From positions 1-64,000 of the IMG/VR virus record IMGVR_UViG_3300027763_000032: a stretch of DNA of 64,000 nucleotides; one strand, written 5' to 3'. This stretch comes from a virus. A program made the translations under genes and the position numbers. This document shows, one piece after another, positions 57,465-64,000 of the stretch. The notes beneath the pieces were generated by a model. The model searched no databases. It saw only the letters and a program-made list of their open reading frames with translations, and was not told the DNA's origin. Numbering within the stretch: the first letter of the stretch is position 1; each line of letters begins with the position of its first letter.

Positions 57465-58083
57465 CAAGTACATCTATAAGGTAGCAGTTCGTACCCCGTT
57501 GTCTACACTGTTTAGAGGTAAAAATCTACCAGTCACTAGACAACAGATCGAAGCATTATCTGAACGCTTTAGTAATGCAAGAGTAGCATCGACTAATATA
57601 ACCAACGGCTGGCGTACTAGGCAACAGGCTACATCAGCAGATGTCTTTATTGGTCTGATGCTATTAGATCAACTAGAGTCATTAAGTGATTTTACACTTA
57701 GAGTTGAAAATAGTACGTTAGGATTGTACTGCAATGATCAAGATTTTATTTCAAAAATCACTAATATTAACGATATTGATGTAGAAGAAATTGCAGAGCC
57801 AGAAACTGACGAGATTCGAGAGTATTTGTTATTGAATCCCAAGTCTATTATTCGCGGGGAATATACCCACAAGTATAAAGTAACTATTAATGCATTGTGG
57901 GAGTCTGCTGATAACTTTAAAGAATGGGCTATTAAACTACCTAAAATCAAGACTACTAACAACAGATACCGCTTTGGCGGGCACTTTTATGTAGCAGATG
58001 AGAAGACTTTAAGCCTTTGCCACATCTTTTTAGCTGATAAAATACGCAAAGTAGAACAGCTAGTCACTACAACGGAAATTTAA
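57430..58083 (+). CDS. Unknown 217-aa protein
   Basis: 217 residues from ATG 57430, overlapping the clpA-like gene by 35 bases. The start is not certain, but the sequence KLFFNKYIYKVAVRTPLSTLFRG encoded in the overlap looks genuine and similar to the opening of an uncharacterised T4-like protein. The body is mixed alpha/beta with RYRFGGHFYVADEKTLSLC near the end. There is no recognised motif. Translational coupling suggests it is co-expressed with the unfoldase. Confidence 0.6.
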   Translation: MYQKKTTKLFFNKYIYKVAVRTPLSTLFRGKNLPVTRQQIEALSERFSNARVASTNITNGWRTRQQATSADVFIGLMLLDQLESLSDFTLRVENSTLGLYCNDQDFISKITNINDIDVEEIAEPETDEIREYLLLNPKSIIRGEYTHKYKVTINALWESADNFKEWAIKLPKIKTTNNRYRFGGHFYVADEKTLSLCHIFLADKIRKVEQLVTTTEI

Positions 58084-58099
58084 CCTAACTTCAAAATAG

Positions 58100-58128
58100 C
58101 ATAAATACTCTATAATAAGGTATTTGTG
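58100..58128 (+). promoter_or_regulatory. Late promoter forming the left arm of a hairpin
   Basis: CATAAATA (58100-58107). CATAAATAC (58100-58108) pairs with GTATTTGTG (58120-58128) with one U-G wobble, with an 11-base loop. The Shine-Dalgarno-like AAGG (58117-58120) is at the loop/right-arm junction, and the ATG (58131) follows two bases after the arm. Initiation about six bases after the octamer would delete the left arm. Confidence 0.6.
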
Positions 58129-58130
58129 CT

Positions 58131-58475
58131 ATGAGAATGGATGAAGTTACAAACTCAGCGATCAATCTTGAAGAAGTAGACCTACACGACGATCTACACT
58201 TCTTCATGCATAACGATCCTAATTTTTACCGCAAGGTGTTTTTTCCTATGATCAGTAAGGTCAAAGCACACATCAAAGCAGGTAATCGTTGTCACGACGG
58301 AGTTTTTCGTCCCTGTGTAGATAGAGCCGCAGAAGCTTACTGTAAAAAGTTTAATATTCCCGATAATGAAAAGTCAGTGTTTACTGATGTTGACCGCGAC
58401 GAACTAGCCCGTAAGATTTTTGGGCAAGAGAAAGATCGCATTGAACAGGGTGACTATGATGGAGATGACAAATGA
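58131..58475 (+). CDS. Conserved-type late phage protein, unknown (114 aa)
   Basis: 114 residues from ATG 58131 (58137 is a second option). The block DLHDDLHFFMHNDPNFYRKVFFPM resembles a small protein found in the head region of T4-like marine phages, and CHDGVFRPCVDRAAEAYCKKF follows with three cysteines. The Asp/Lys-rich C-terminus overlaps the next gene (ATGA). It is the first gene of a long late operon. Function unknown. Confidence 0.68.
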   Translation: MRMDEVTNSAINLEEVDLHDDLHFFMHNDPNFYRKVFFPMISKVKAHIKAGNRCHDGVFRPCVDRAAEAYCKKFNIPDNEKSVFTDVDRDELARKIFGQEKDRIEQGDYDGDDK

Positions 58476-59233
58476 TTTTATTAGAAGGCGGAAATGTATT
58501 TGCCAACGCAACTCCATTTGACCACAAAGATGTTCCTGCAATACTTAAAACTGTCAACGGAGCACTAGCCGGTACAGGTATTACTGCTATCCCCGTTGGT
58601 TCTGCGGCAACTCCCAAGCCAGGTAAAACTAGCGGAGACATGGACGTTATTGTTGACGAACAGGCAGTACTAAACTACTTCAAAGCCAAAGATGCTAAGG
58701 CAGGCCGTAAGGCACTAAACGATTATATCAGCAGTAAAGGATTAGAAACTGCACAAAGCGGTATTAATGTACACGTAAATGTTCCAGTCGGTGGAGAGTT
58801 TCATCAAGTAGATGTTATGGTATCAGCTAATGCTGAGAAAGTATCTAAGTTTCACACACATGCTATTCCTGATAACAGTCCGTACAAGGGTGTTAACAAA
58901 CAACTGATGATGGCTATACTAGCCAAACAGAAAAACTACATGTGGTCTGCATGGCAAGGATTGTTTAGTCGTACACCAGAAGGTAAGAAAGGCGACCTAG
59001 TTGCCGACAATTTAGATGATGTTGCTAAACACCTATTTGGACCAAATGGTAGTGCTAAAGATTTAGGTAGTGTAGAAAGTATACTTGCGGCTTTGCCAAA
59101 GCAAGAAGCAGATGCATTGTTAGCAAGAGCTAAAGAAGATGCCAACTGGAAAGAAGTGCCAGTCCGTCAAGAAAGTTATCGCATTGGAACTAACGAATGG
59201 TTCCGTCATATGTTGGATAAGGTACAGCTATGA
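58472..59233 (+). CDS. Nucleotidyltransferase-fold protein, late cluster (253 aa)
   Basis: 253 residues. GSAATPKPGKTSGDMDVIVD (about 43-62) has the GS...DxD shape of polymerase-beta-like nucleotidyltransferases, and HQVDVMVSA (about 111-119) could provide the third acidic residue, so an active site is conceivable. The C-terminus (RIGTNEWFRHMLDKV) resembles the end of the 95-aa protein at 61650. Families of this kind occur in the head-gene region of marine T4-like phages with unknown substrate. The gene begins MILLEGG, which contains an LxE sequence like its neighbours. Confidence 0.6.
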   Translation: MILLEGGNVFANATPFDHKDVPAILKTVNGALAGTGITAIPVGSAATPKPGKTSGDMDVIVDEQAVLNYFKAKDAKAGRKALNDYISSKGLETAQSGINVHVNVPVGGEFHQVDVMVSANAEKVSKFHTHAIPDNSPYKGVNKQLMMAILAKQKNYMWSAWQGLFSRTPEGKKGDLVADNLDDVAKHLFGPNGSAKDLGSVESILAALPKQEADALLARAKEDANWKEVPVRQESYRIGTNEWFRHMLDKVQL

Positions 59234-60372
59234 GATTAAGACAACTGTTTAAAGAAGCAGAAGCACCTAAACAGTTAGGTCGCGCATTTAACCACCTAGA
59301 AGATCTAGTTTTCTTTCATGGTACTAAAGGCACACTTGAAGCACTAAGTCATATTAAAGACTTTGCTAGTCAAGAAGGAGCCAATAGTATTCGCATGAAG
59401 TGGGACGGCAATCCACAAATATATTGGGGTCGTGCAGAAGCCAACGGTCCTTTAATACTTGCAGGACATAATGGCTGGAGCAAAGGTGCTGTAACAGATA
59501 GTCCAGAAGCGGTACAAGATTTTATTGCCAACAAGTCGGGAAGTCCCAAGACTCCTGAAGAGAAAGAAGCAAGAGATAAATTTGCCAGCGAGTTTGCTAG
59601 TCTGTATCCCCTGTTTGACAAAGCTACTCCACGAGACTTTGTAGGCTTTGTGTATGCAGATGGTTTGTTCTTACAACAACCTCCAGCAGATAAAGAAGGC
59701 GTATATAACTTTTGTCCCAATAATAAAAGTCAAACGTGTTATCATGTAAGATCCAATAGCGGATTGGGTAAGCGTATTGCTAATGCACAAGTAATGGTAG
59801 TGGGACATGCGTTCTTTCCAGAGTTTGGTATGCCAGATGCTAGTCAAAAGCCTATCAGTGACTTCAGTCAGTTCAATAGTAATCCACAGTTAATTGTTCT
59901 TGGCCCAATATACAACAGCAAGCCTGTTAAAATTGATACTACAGCAGTCGATGCCATTGAGCAGTTTGCACAGGCGCACGGTGGTCAAATGGATGGATTC
60001 CTACAAGGGCTTCCGGGACTAAGCGACCTAAAAAATATTATCTACACTTATGTAAATCAAACTGCCAAAGCAAAACAGTTAGACAGTCTAAGCCCAAAAC
60101 ATTTTACAGATTGGTTAGCTGTATCAAAGACTAGTCCAGGAAAACAACAAAAGATTAATGATCTAGTTGCGGCAAATCCTACTGCACTGGCAACTATCTT
60201 TACATTGGTAAAAAGAATACAGGCAATGAAAGACGACATCATTGATCAAATTGAAGGCGAACAGGGTGAGATATGGGACACAAATGGCGAAGGTCGTGTT
60301 CGATATGCAGATCAAAATAAACAGCTAGGTCACGTTAAACTTGTACCTCGCAAGCGTTGGACGCCGACCTAA
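59230..60372 (+). CDS. Phage protein with KxDG ligase-like motif (380 aa)
   Basis: 380 residues. RMKWDGNPQIYWGR (about 56-69) contains K-W-D-G, the nucleotidyltransferase motif I of ATP-dependent ligases and RNA capping enzymes. FVGFVYADGLF, KEGVYNF and a C-terminal KLVPRKRW are candidate motifs III, IV and V in the expected order. This is suggestive, not decisive. The protein resembles an uncharacterised marine T4-like phage family. Residues 1-8 are MRLRQLFK, a shared tag. It is coupled to the preceding transferase-like gene. Confidence 0.6.
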   Translation: MRLRQLFKEAEAPKQLGRAFNHLEDLVFFHGTKGTLEALSHIKDFASQEGANSIRMKWDGNPQIYWGRAEANGPLILAGHNGWSKGAVTDSPEAVQDFIANKSGSPKTPEEKEARDKFASEFASLYPLFDKATPRDFVGFVYADGLFLQQPPADKEGVYNFCPNNKSQTCYHVRSNSGLGKRIANAQVMVVGHAFFPEFGMPDASQKPISDFSQFNSNPQLIVLGPIYNSKPVKIDTTAVDAIEQFAQAHGGQMDGFLQGLPGLSDLKNIIYTYVNQTAKAKQLDSLSPKHFTDWLAVSKTSPGKQQKINDLVAANPTALATIFTLVKRIQAMKDDIIDQIEGEQGEIWDTNGEGRVRYADQNKQLGHVKLVPRKRWTPT

Positions 60373-60381
60373 GGACTTATT

Positions 60382-61653
60382 ATGAAACTAAGACAGCTAT
60401 TTGAAGGACTAGGACAAGAAGTTGCCATTATATTTGGTCGCTTTAATCCCCCGCACAAGGGACATAGAGCCGCATGGGAACTTGCCGCTAAGAGTCCCGT
60501 TTGGTATGTAGGCACAAACGAAAGCACAGTAGGTCCAAAGGATCCATTACCATATGGTATTAAAGTAGAAGCAATGACTGCCATATGGCCAGAAGTTGAA
60601 GGACATATTATTGCAGAAACAAGTTGGCTAACACTAGCTAGTCTAGTATACGAAAAGCACGGTGATGTTACACTACTATGCCTAACTGATGAAGATTGGG
60701 TTACTAAAACTATTGTACAGTACAATGGTAAAGAAGGTGCCCACGGTTTCTATAATTTTAAAACTATTAAACAAAAACCAACACCACGTTTAAGTTCAGC
60801 TACTGCCCTACGTGATGCAGTTTCTAAAGGTGATCGTGAAGCCTTTGCCACTGCCGCAGGTGTAGATGCTGATACGCCTGTTGCTGGTAAACCGTTCTTT
60901 GATCTAGTAGCAGAATACCTGCTACCATACTCTAATGCACCTGTAAAGAAAACTGCAAAGAAAAAAGTTGCGGCTCCTGTGGAAGGCATAGATGAAGGCT
61001 GGAAGGATTTGGCAATAGGTGGAGCAATGGCTTTGGGCGCTCTAGGTGCAGGACACTCTCAGGCAGCAGACTTGAGTCATTTTAACACACAATATCTACA
61101 ACAAGTGGTCAAAGGAGAACATCCTCGTCCAATGGTTAGCATTGATGATGCTAAACAAGAATTACAGGATAGAGCAAACGGTAAGAAACAAGCTACAGCT
61201 CCTGCTAGAATTGATTTACCGAGCGGATCGAATGGTTTTAGTAAAGAATATCTACAAAAGGCGGCGGACCCAGATCGATTTGGTAGATACATGATTAGCG
61301 TAGAAAAGGCGCAAGAACTATTGAATAAAATAAACAAAGGTACGACAGAAGGTATTATGAGTTTTTTAAAAAGCGAGCCTCCTAAAAAGAAATGGAATCC
61401 TGCTAAAGATTCAATAGTAGTTAGTAACAAAAAAGACGACGAAGCATGGATCAAACTTTTATTAGATAAACATCGTAGAGGTATCGAACTTACAGATCGT
61501 GAATGGAATTCAATCCAGCAATGGAAACTAAAACGTAATATGAAAGGTGAGGATGCGGCAGGTGTAGGTATTATTACTAAACAGAATTCAACTGTGGATG
61601 TAAACAAAGGTACGCCCCGTAAAAATCTCAAAGCATTTAGACTAGTAAAATGA
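60382..61653 (+). CDS. Cytidylyl/NMN-adenylyltransferase-like protein with long C-terminal extension
   Basis: 423 residues. The N-terminal domain (about 10-185) has VAIIFGRFNPPHKGHRAAWE (HxGH-type motif, about 13-32) and RLSSATALRDAV (ISSTxxR-type motif), typical of NMNAT or cytidylyltransferases. From about 190 a Lys-rich linker leads to a region with a hydrophobic stretch (AIGGAMALGALGAGHSQA) and a basic C-terminal domain of unknown fold. The first eight residues, MKLRQLFE, are the tag shared with three other genes. It may act on NAD precursors or nucleotide sugars, or be packaged. Confidence 0.75.
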   Translation: MKLRQLFEGLGQEVAIIFGRFNPPHKGHRAAWELAAKSPVWYVGTNESTVGPKDPLPYGIKVEAMTAIWPEVEGHIIAETSWLTLASLVYEKHGDVTLLCLTDEDWVTKTIVQYNGKEGAHGFYNFKTIKQKPTPRLSSATALRDAVSKGDREAFATAAGVDADTPVAGKPFFDLVAEYLLPYSNAPVKKTAKKKVAAPVEGIDEGWKDLAIGGAMALGALGAGHSQAADLSHFNTQYLQQVVKGEHPRPMVSIDDAKQELQDRANGKKQATAPARIDLPSGSNGFSKEYLQKAADPDRFGRYMISVEKAQELLNKINKGTTEGIMSFLKSEPPKKKWNPAKDSIVVSNKKDDEAWIKLLLDKHRRGIELTDREWNSIQQWKLKRNMKGEDAAGVGIITKQNSTVDVNKGTPRKNLKAFRLVK

Positions 61654-61937
61654 AACAATATAAGATAACAAGTCAAGACTTAAATCAGGATAGCCCTGAT
61701 GATTGTTATCTTGCGCCTGATGATCCTGTACACGAACTAAAAATATTATCAGGCATGGGCGGACTAGGTGCCGAAGCTAGACTACATGAGTATCGTGCTA
61801 ATCAAGGCAGTAACATTAGTGTTACCGGCAACAGTAAGGGCGAGCTAATGAAGAAGCATAACATACAGCCAGGAACTCAAGAATGGTTTAAGCTATGGTT
61901 TAGTCTGCCTTATCTCACAGGGGAGCCACCTGTATGA
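61650..61937 (+). CDS. Unknown 95-aa protein with GTQEWFKLWF ending
   Basis: 95 residues, starting at ATGA in the end of the transferase gene. The sequence is polar and largely helical, with GMGGLGAEARLHEYR in the middle. The C-terminus GTQEWFKLWFSLPYLTGE resembles the end of the 253-aa protein at 58472 and of small proteins in related phages. No catalytic motif. The stop overlaps a 44-aa gene. Confidence 0.65.
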   Translation: MKQYKITSQDLNQDSPDDCYLAPDDPVHELKILSGMGGLGAEARLHEYRANQGSNISVTGNSKGELMKKHNIQPGTQEWFKLWFSLPYLTGEPPV

Positions 61938-62068
61938 GATTACGCGAACTGTTTGAACATAAAAAAGGCATTCGTGCCAAAAAATATAACAAAAAACCTA
62001 AGAAGTTTATTGAACCTATTAAACCTAAAAAAGCGGAGTCGCCGCAAACTACTAAGGAACCATCATGA
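61934..62068 (+). CDS. Small 44-aa basic protein with MRLRELFE tag
   Basis: ATG 61934 lies in an ATGA overlap with the previous stop, and the frame runs 44 codons to TGA 62066-62068. After MRLRELFE the peptide is almost only Lys, Arg, Pro and Glu (KKYNKKPKKFIEPIKPKK), suiting a DNA-binding or internal-head peptide. Both overlaps and the shared tag support that it is expressed. Confidence 0.65.
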   Translation: MRLRELFEHKKGIRAKKYNKKPKKFIEPIKPKKAESPQTTKEPS

Positions 62069-62397
62069 AAATACGTGAACTATTAGAAGCAAAAACTAAA
62101 AAAGCCGAAGCACCTAAGCCTCGTAACTTTGTAGCTAAAAATGCTATTAATACAGGCGCTGGCGCACACAAAGACAAAAAGAAAGCCGCAAAGCAAGGTG
62201 ATGCTAAACACAAGAATAAAGACTATGAAATGGCTGAATCTGCTAGTGCAGGTGCAACTAGTGCGGCTAACGTAGGAGTTGGTCCAGTATACCCTAACAA
62301 AACAGGTAAAACTAATAAGAATAAAGACGGTACAACAAAAAATGCGCTGGATGTTAAGGGCACTAACTTACTCACCGGTGGCAGCTTAAAACGCTAA
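62065..62397 (+). CDS. Basic low-complexity protein with MKIRELLE tag (110 aa)
   Basis: 110 residues from an ATGA overlap. After MKIRELLEAK it is rich in Lys, Ala, Gly, Asn and Thr (KDKKKAAKQGDAKHKNKD), without a globular core, like T4 internal head proteins. The combination of tag with an LxE sequence (L-L-E) and a highly basic body is what one expects of a packaged, protease-processed protein. This is inference. Confidence 0.65.
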   Translation: MKIRELLEAKTKKAEAPKPRNFVAKNAINTGAGAHKDKKKAAKQGDAKHKNKDYEMAESASAGATSAANVGVGPVYPNKTGKTNKNKDGTTKNALDVKGTNLLTGGSLKR

Positions 62398-62400
62398 ATA
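62393..62400 (+). promoter_or_regulatory. Weak late-promoter-like octamer
   Basis: GCTAAATA differs from NATAAATA at the second base and ends 23 bases before ATG 62424. The Shine-Dalgarno ACGGAG follows. It may be functional but is not as convincing as the other late sites. Confidence 0.3.
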
Positions 62401-62423
62401 TATAAAGATAACGGAGTTACCTC

Positions 62424-63482
62424 ATGCAACCACAAGTACAAATGCAAGGACCAGATGACGAAGGCGGAATGGCCCGTGCTGACCTATATAGAGCTGCCAA
62501 GCACTCTATGAAACTGTTTCAAATGATTCAGAATAACCAACAGTTAGAAGGTTGGGTACAAGCAAAGATTACTAAAGCGGCAGATTACTTAGACAGTATC
62601 TACCACTATATGGAATATCAAGTAAAGTTTGGACAAGGCGCTGTTGCGTCAAGTGTTGATGACATTACTGGAGATATGGAAACTGCCGCTCGTGCCGCAG
62701 AAGAAGCCGATGACGAAAAAACTGATATGGAAGAATCTATGAACTACGAACAAAAACTACAGGCACTATTAGAAAGTGCCGTTAAGAAAGCCAAGAAAGA
62801 TTATGATGGCGATGGCAAAGTTGAAACAAACAAAGATGAAGTTTGGGGATCACGTGCCAAGGCTGCGGCAAAAGCAGGCAAGCCATTCAAAGAAGGTTTC
62901 CCAACTGTCGATGATGCAAAGAAAAATGCACAGGGTACAGCAGGCATGAAGCCAGGCGAAAAGAAAAAGTCTAGCACTGGTGGTACTATTGAAAAGACAG
63001 CAACAGGTATCAAACATACTGCTGGTAAGAACTACAGCGGCAAAGGTGCTGAAGCTGATAAGAAAGTCAAAGAAGAAAAGTTTGATCCATTAAAGCACGT
63101 TAAGAATCCTACTCCAGGTGAGAAGAAAGCCGCTAAAGATGTCAAGCGCGGTAGCTATGCAGATCGTGCGGCAATGTTAAAGTCAGCTGAAAGAGACGGA
63201 CGTTTAAAAGAAGCTGATGCTAAATGTAATCACACTGAAAAGGGCGAGAAGTGTCCAGTACACGGTCTAAAAGAATGTGGTAGTACAATGGCATACGAAG
63301 CGGCAAAACCAAGTGCAGGCATGAGTAAAGGTGCTAAGTCAGCATTAGTTAAAAAAGCTAAAGCTGGCGGTGACGTTGGCAAGCCAGGCAAGAGTTTTGA
63401 CAAAGTAGCCAAGTCAGCAGGTGGTGGTGAGAAAGGCAAACGTATTGCCGCTGCCGCTATGTGGAAGAACGCTGCCAAATAA
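62424..63482 (+). CDS. Late head-region protein, Lys-rich, Asp-Gly loop and Cys/His cluster (352 aa)
   Basis: 352 residues. The first ~100 are helical (ARADLYRAAKHSMKLFQMIQ; QLEGWVQAKITKAADYLDS) as in a conserved marine T4-like family. At about 130 lies YDGDGKVETNKDE, an EF-hand/dockerin-like Asp-Gly loop. At about 280 lies CNHTEKGEKCPVHGLKEC, a Cys/His cluster with possible zinc. The rest is Lys/Ala/Gly-rich. LQALLESAVKK contains a candidate LxE processing site. It may be a core or scaffold protein. Late cluster. Confidence 0.65.
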   Translation: MQPQVQMQGPDDEGGMARADLYRAAKHSMKLFQMIQNNQQLEGWVQAKITKAADYLDSIYHYMEYQVKFGQGAVASSVDDITGDMETAARAAEEADDEKTDMEESMNYEQKLQALLESAVKKAKKDYDGDGKVETNKDEVWGSRAKAAAKAGKPFKEGFPTVDDAKKNAQGTAGMKPGEKKKSSTGGTIEKTATGIKHTAGKNYSGKGAEADKKVKEEKFDPLKHVKNPTPGEKKAAKDVKRGSYADRAAMLKSAERDGRLKEADAKCNHTEKGEKCPVHGLKECGSTMAYEAAKPSAGMSKGAKSALVKKAKAGGDVGKPGKSFDKVAKSAGGGEKGKRIAAAAMWKNAAK

Positions 63483-63496
63483 GGAATAGACAAAAA

Positions 63497-64000
63497 TGGA
63501 TATGAAGAAAATATTACAAGCCTTTGACGGGGCAACTACAAAGAAGCCTGTTCAAGGTGCTAATGATATGAAGAAGTTTGTATCTATTGTTCGAGAAAGT
63601 ACGAATCCTTACACACCTGCACAAGAATCTGTTATTACAAGTTTTGAAGAAGGTTCAGTAGGCGGTGATGCTAATGCATTTTTATTGGCTGCGGATACTA
63701 TTCAAGACGAAGTAATGGCACAGGTCAACAAGATTAAAATCAACGCAGACGAAGCTAGTCTACGTGACATGATGGAAAAGTTTAATGCTTTCATGACTGC
63801 TTACCACAACGTCGGTAAAGGCATTCTACAACCAGACATGTTTAATGACAGCATGGGAGAAAGCGCAGAAGAACAAGTTGATGAAGCAGGTTCATATCGT
63901 CGTCCAGGTAGCTCATCTGCATACGATAGAGATTATGCATCAAGTGTAAGCGGCATGGGCAAGAAGGATTCATTAGCCTATCAACAAGACGGCGGAGCCA
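63497..64000 (+). CDS. Late protein, 3' partial (168 codons visible)
   Basis: ATG 63497 follows a Shine-Dalgarno AAGGAA after the previous stop and the frame stays open to the window edge. The visible part begins MDMKKILQAFDG and includes MKKFVSIVRES, then helical DTIQDEVMAQVNKIKINAD and an acidic ESAEEQVDEAG stretch with Ser/Tyr/Gly after it. No motif is recognised. It belongs to the late operon and probably to the head region. Confidence 0.6.

Noticed and set aside
1-64000. Cyanobacterial host
   Set aside because: Several proteins resemble marine T4-like cyanophage families, but no photosynthesis or carbon-metabolism auxiliary genes are present, and the ferredoxin is of proteobacterial 7Fe type.
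1-64000. tRNA genes, insertion sequences or attachment sites
   Set aside because: Intergenic gaps are all under 200 bases and hold promoters or hairpins; no cloverleaf, transposase or flanking direct repeat was seen by eye.

Overview
The window is a dense, almost entirely coding stretch of a large T4-superfamily myophage genome (tailed double-stranded DNA phage), not a bacterial chromosome. The evidence is ATGA/TAATG gene overlaps throughout, a gp44-type clamp loader, an ATP-dependent DNA ligase, PhoH, a GH19 endolysin with a spanin-like pair, giant tail-fibre-like proteins, and repeated late-promoter octamers of the T4/cyanophage type (NATAAATA). Near-consensus sigma70 promoters (TTGACA, 16-17 bp, TATAAT-like) and a proteobacterial-type 7Fe ferredoxin suggest a Gram-negative, probably aquatic proteobacterial host. 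No photosynthesis genes are present, so a cyanobacterial host is not supported. No tRNA, CRISPR array, insertion sequence or intergenic gap over 300 bases is visible.

Layout. 1-9076: early/middle genes, mostly small unknowns, plus DNA ligase, a calcineurin-like phosphoesterase, ClpP protease, a 2OG-Fe(II) oxygenase-like protein and a 401-aa unknown with its own strong promoter. 9144-21429: a 3577-aa fibre-like giant and a 507-aa structural protein. 21493-23735: a QueD-like protein, a UvsE-type UV endonuclease, and two small leftward genes (zinc-ribbon and Lys/Ala/Pro-rich). 23807-44640: a second giant (4709 aa) and four further structural proteins, each with fibre/adhesin features. 44640-50016: replication and metabolism, with a PolIII-alpha-like fragment, GroES-like co-chaperonin, MazG-like pyrophosphohydrolase, clamp loader, 7Fe ferredoxin, an APS-kinase-like/nucleotidyltransferase fusion, a DUF2061 membrane protein, and leftward PhoH. 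50177-54257: two unknowns and the lysis/membrane cassette. 54330-58083: DnaJ-like protein, ClpA-like unfoldase and an unknown. 58131-64000: a late cluster with three nucleotidyltransferase-like proteins and several small basic proteins that share an N-terminal tag, probably leading into the head genes.

How the parts work together. Nine sigma70-type promoters serve early/middle operons and seven good late octamers (plus one weak one) serve structural genes. Two regulatory architectures recur. (1) Three late promoters sit in the left arm of, or directly before, a hairpin whose right arm covers or abuts the start codon or Shine-Dalgarno region of the next gene (9112-9146, 40467-40491, 58100-58128). 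Read-through early RNA should therefore be translationally closed and late RNA open, as known for T4 e and soc. (2) Three compact elements combine a terminator-like hairpin for the upstream gene with the promoter of the downstream gene (22088-22135, 46571-46607, 54266-54312). The phage also carries a proteostasis set: ClpP, a ClpA-type unfoldase with an IGF loop, a DnaJ-like protein and a GroES-like protein. With such giant fibres, help with folding or host-proteome turnover is a plausible but unproven role.
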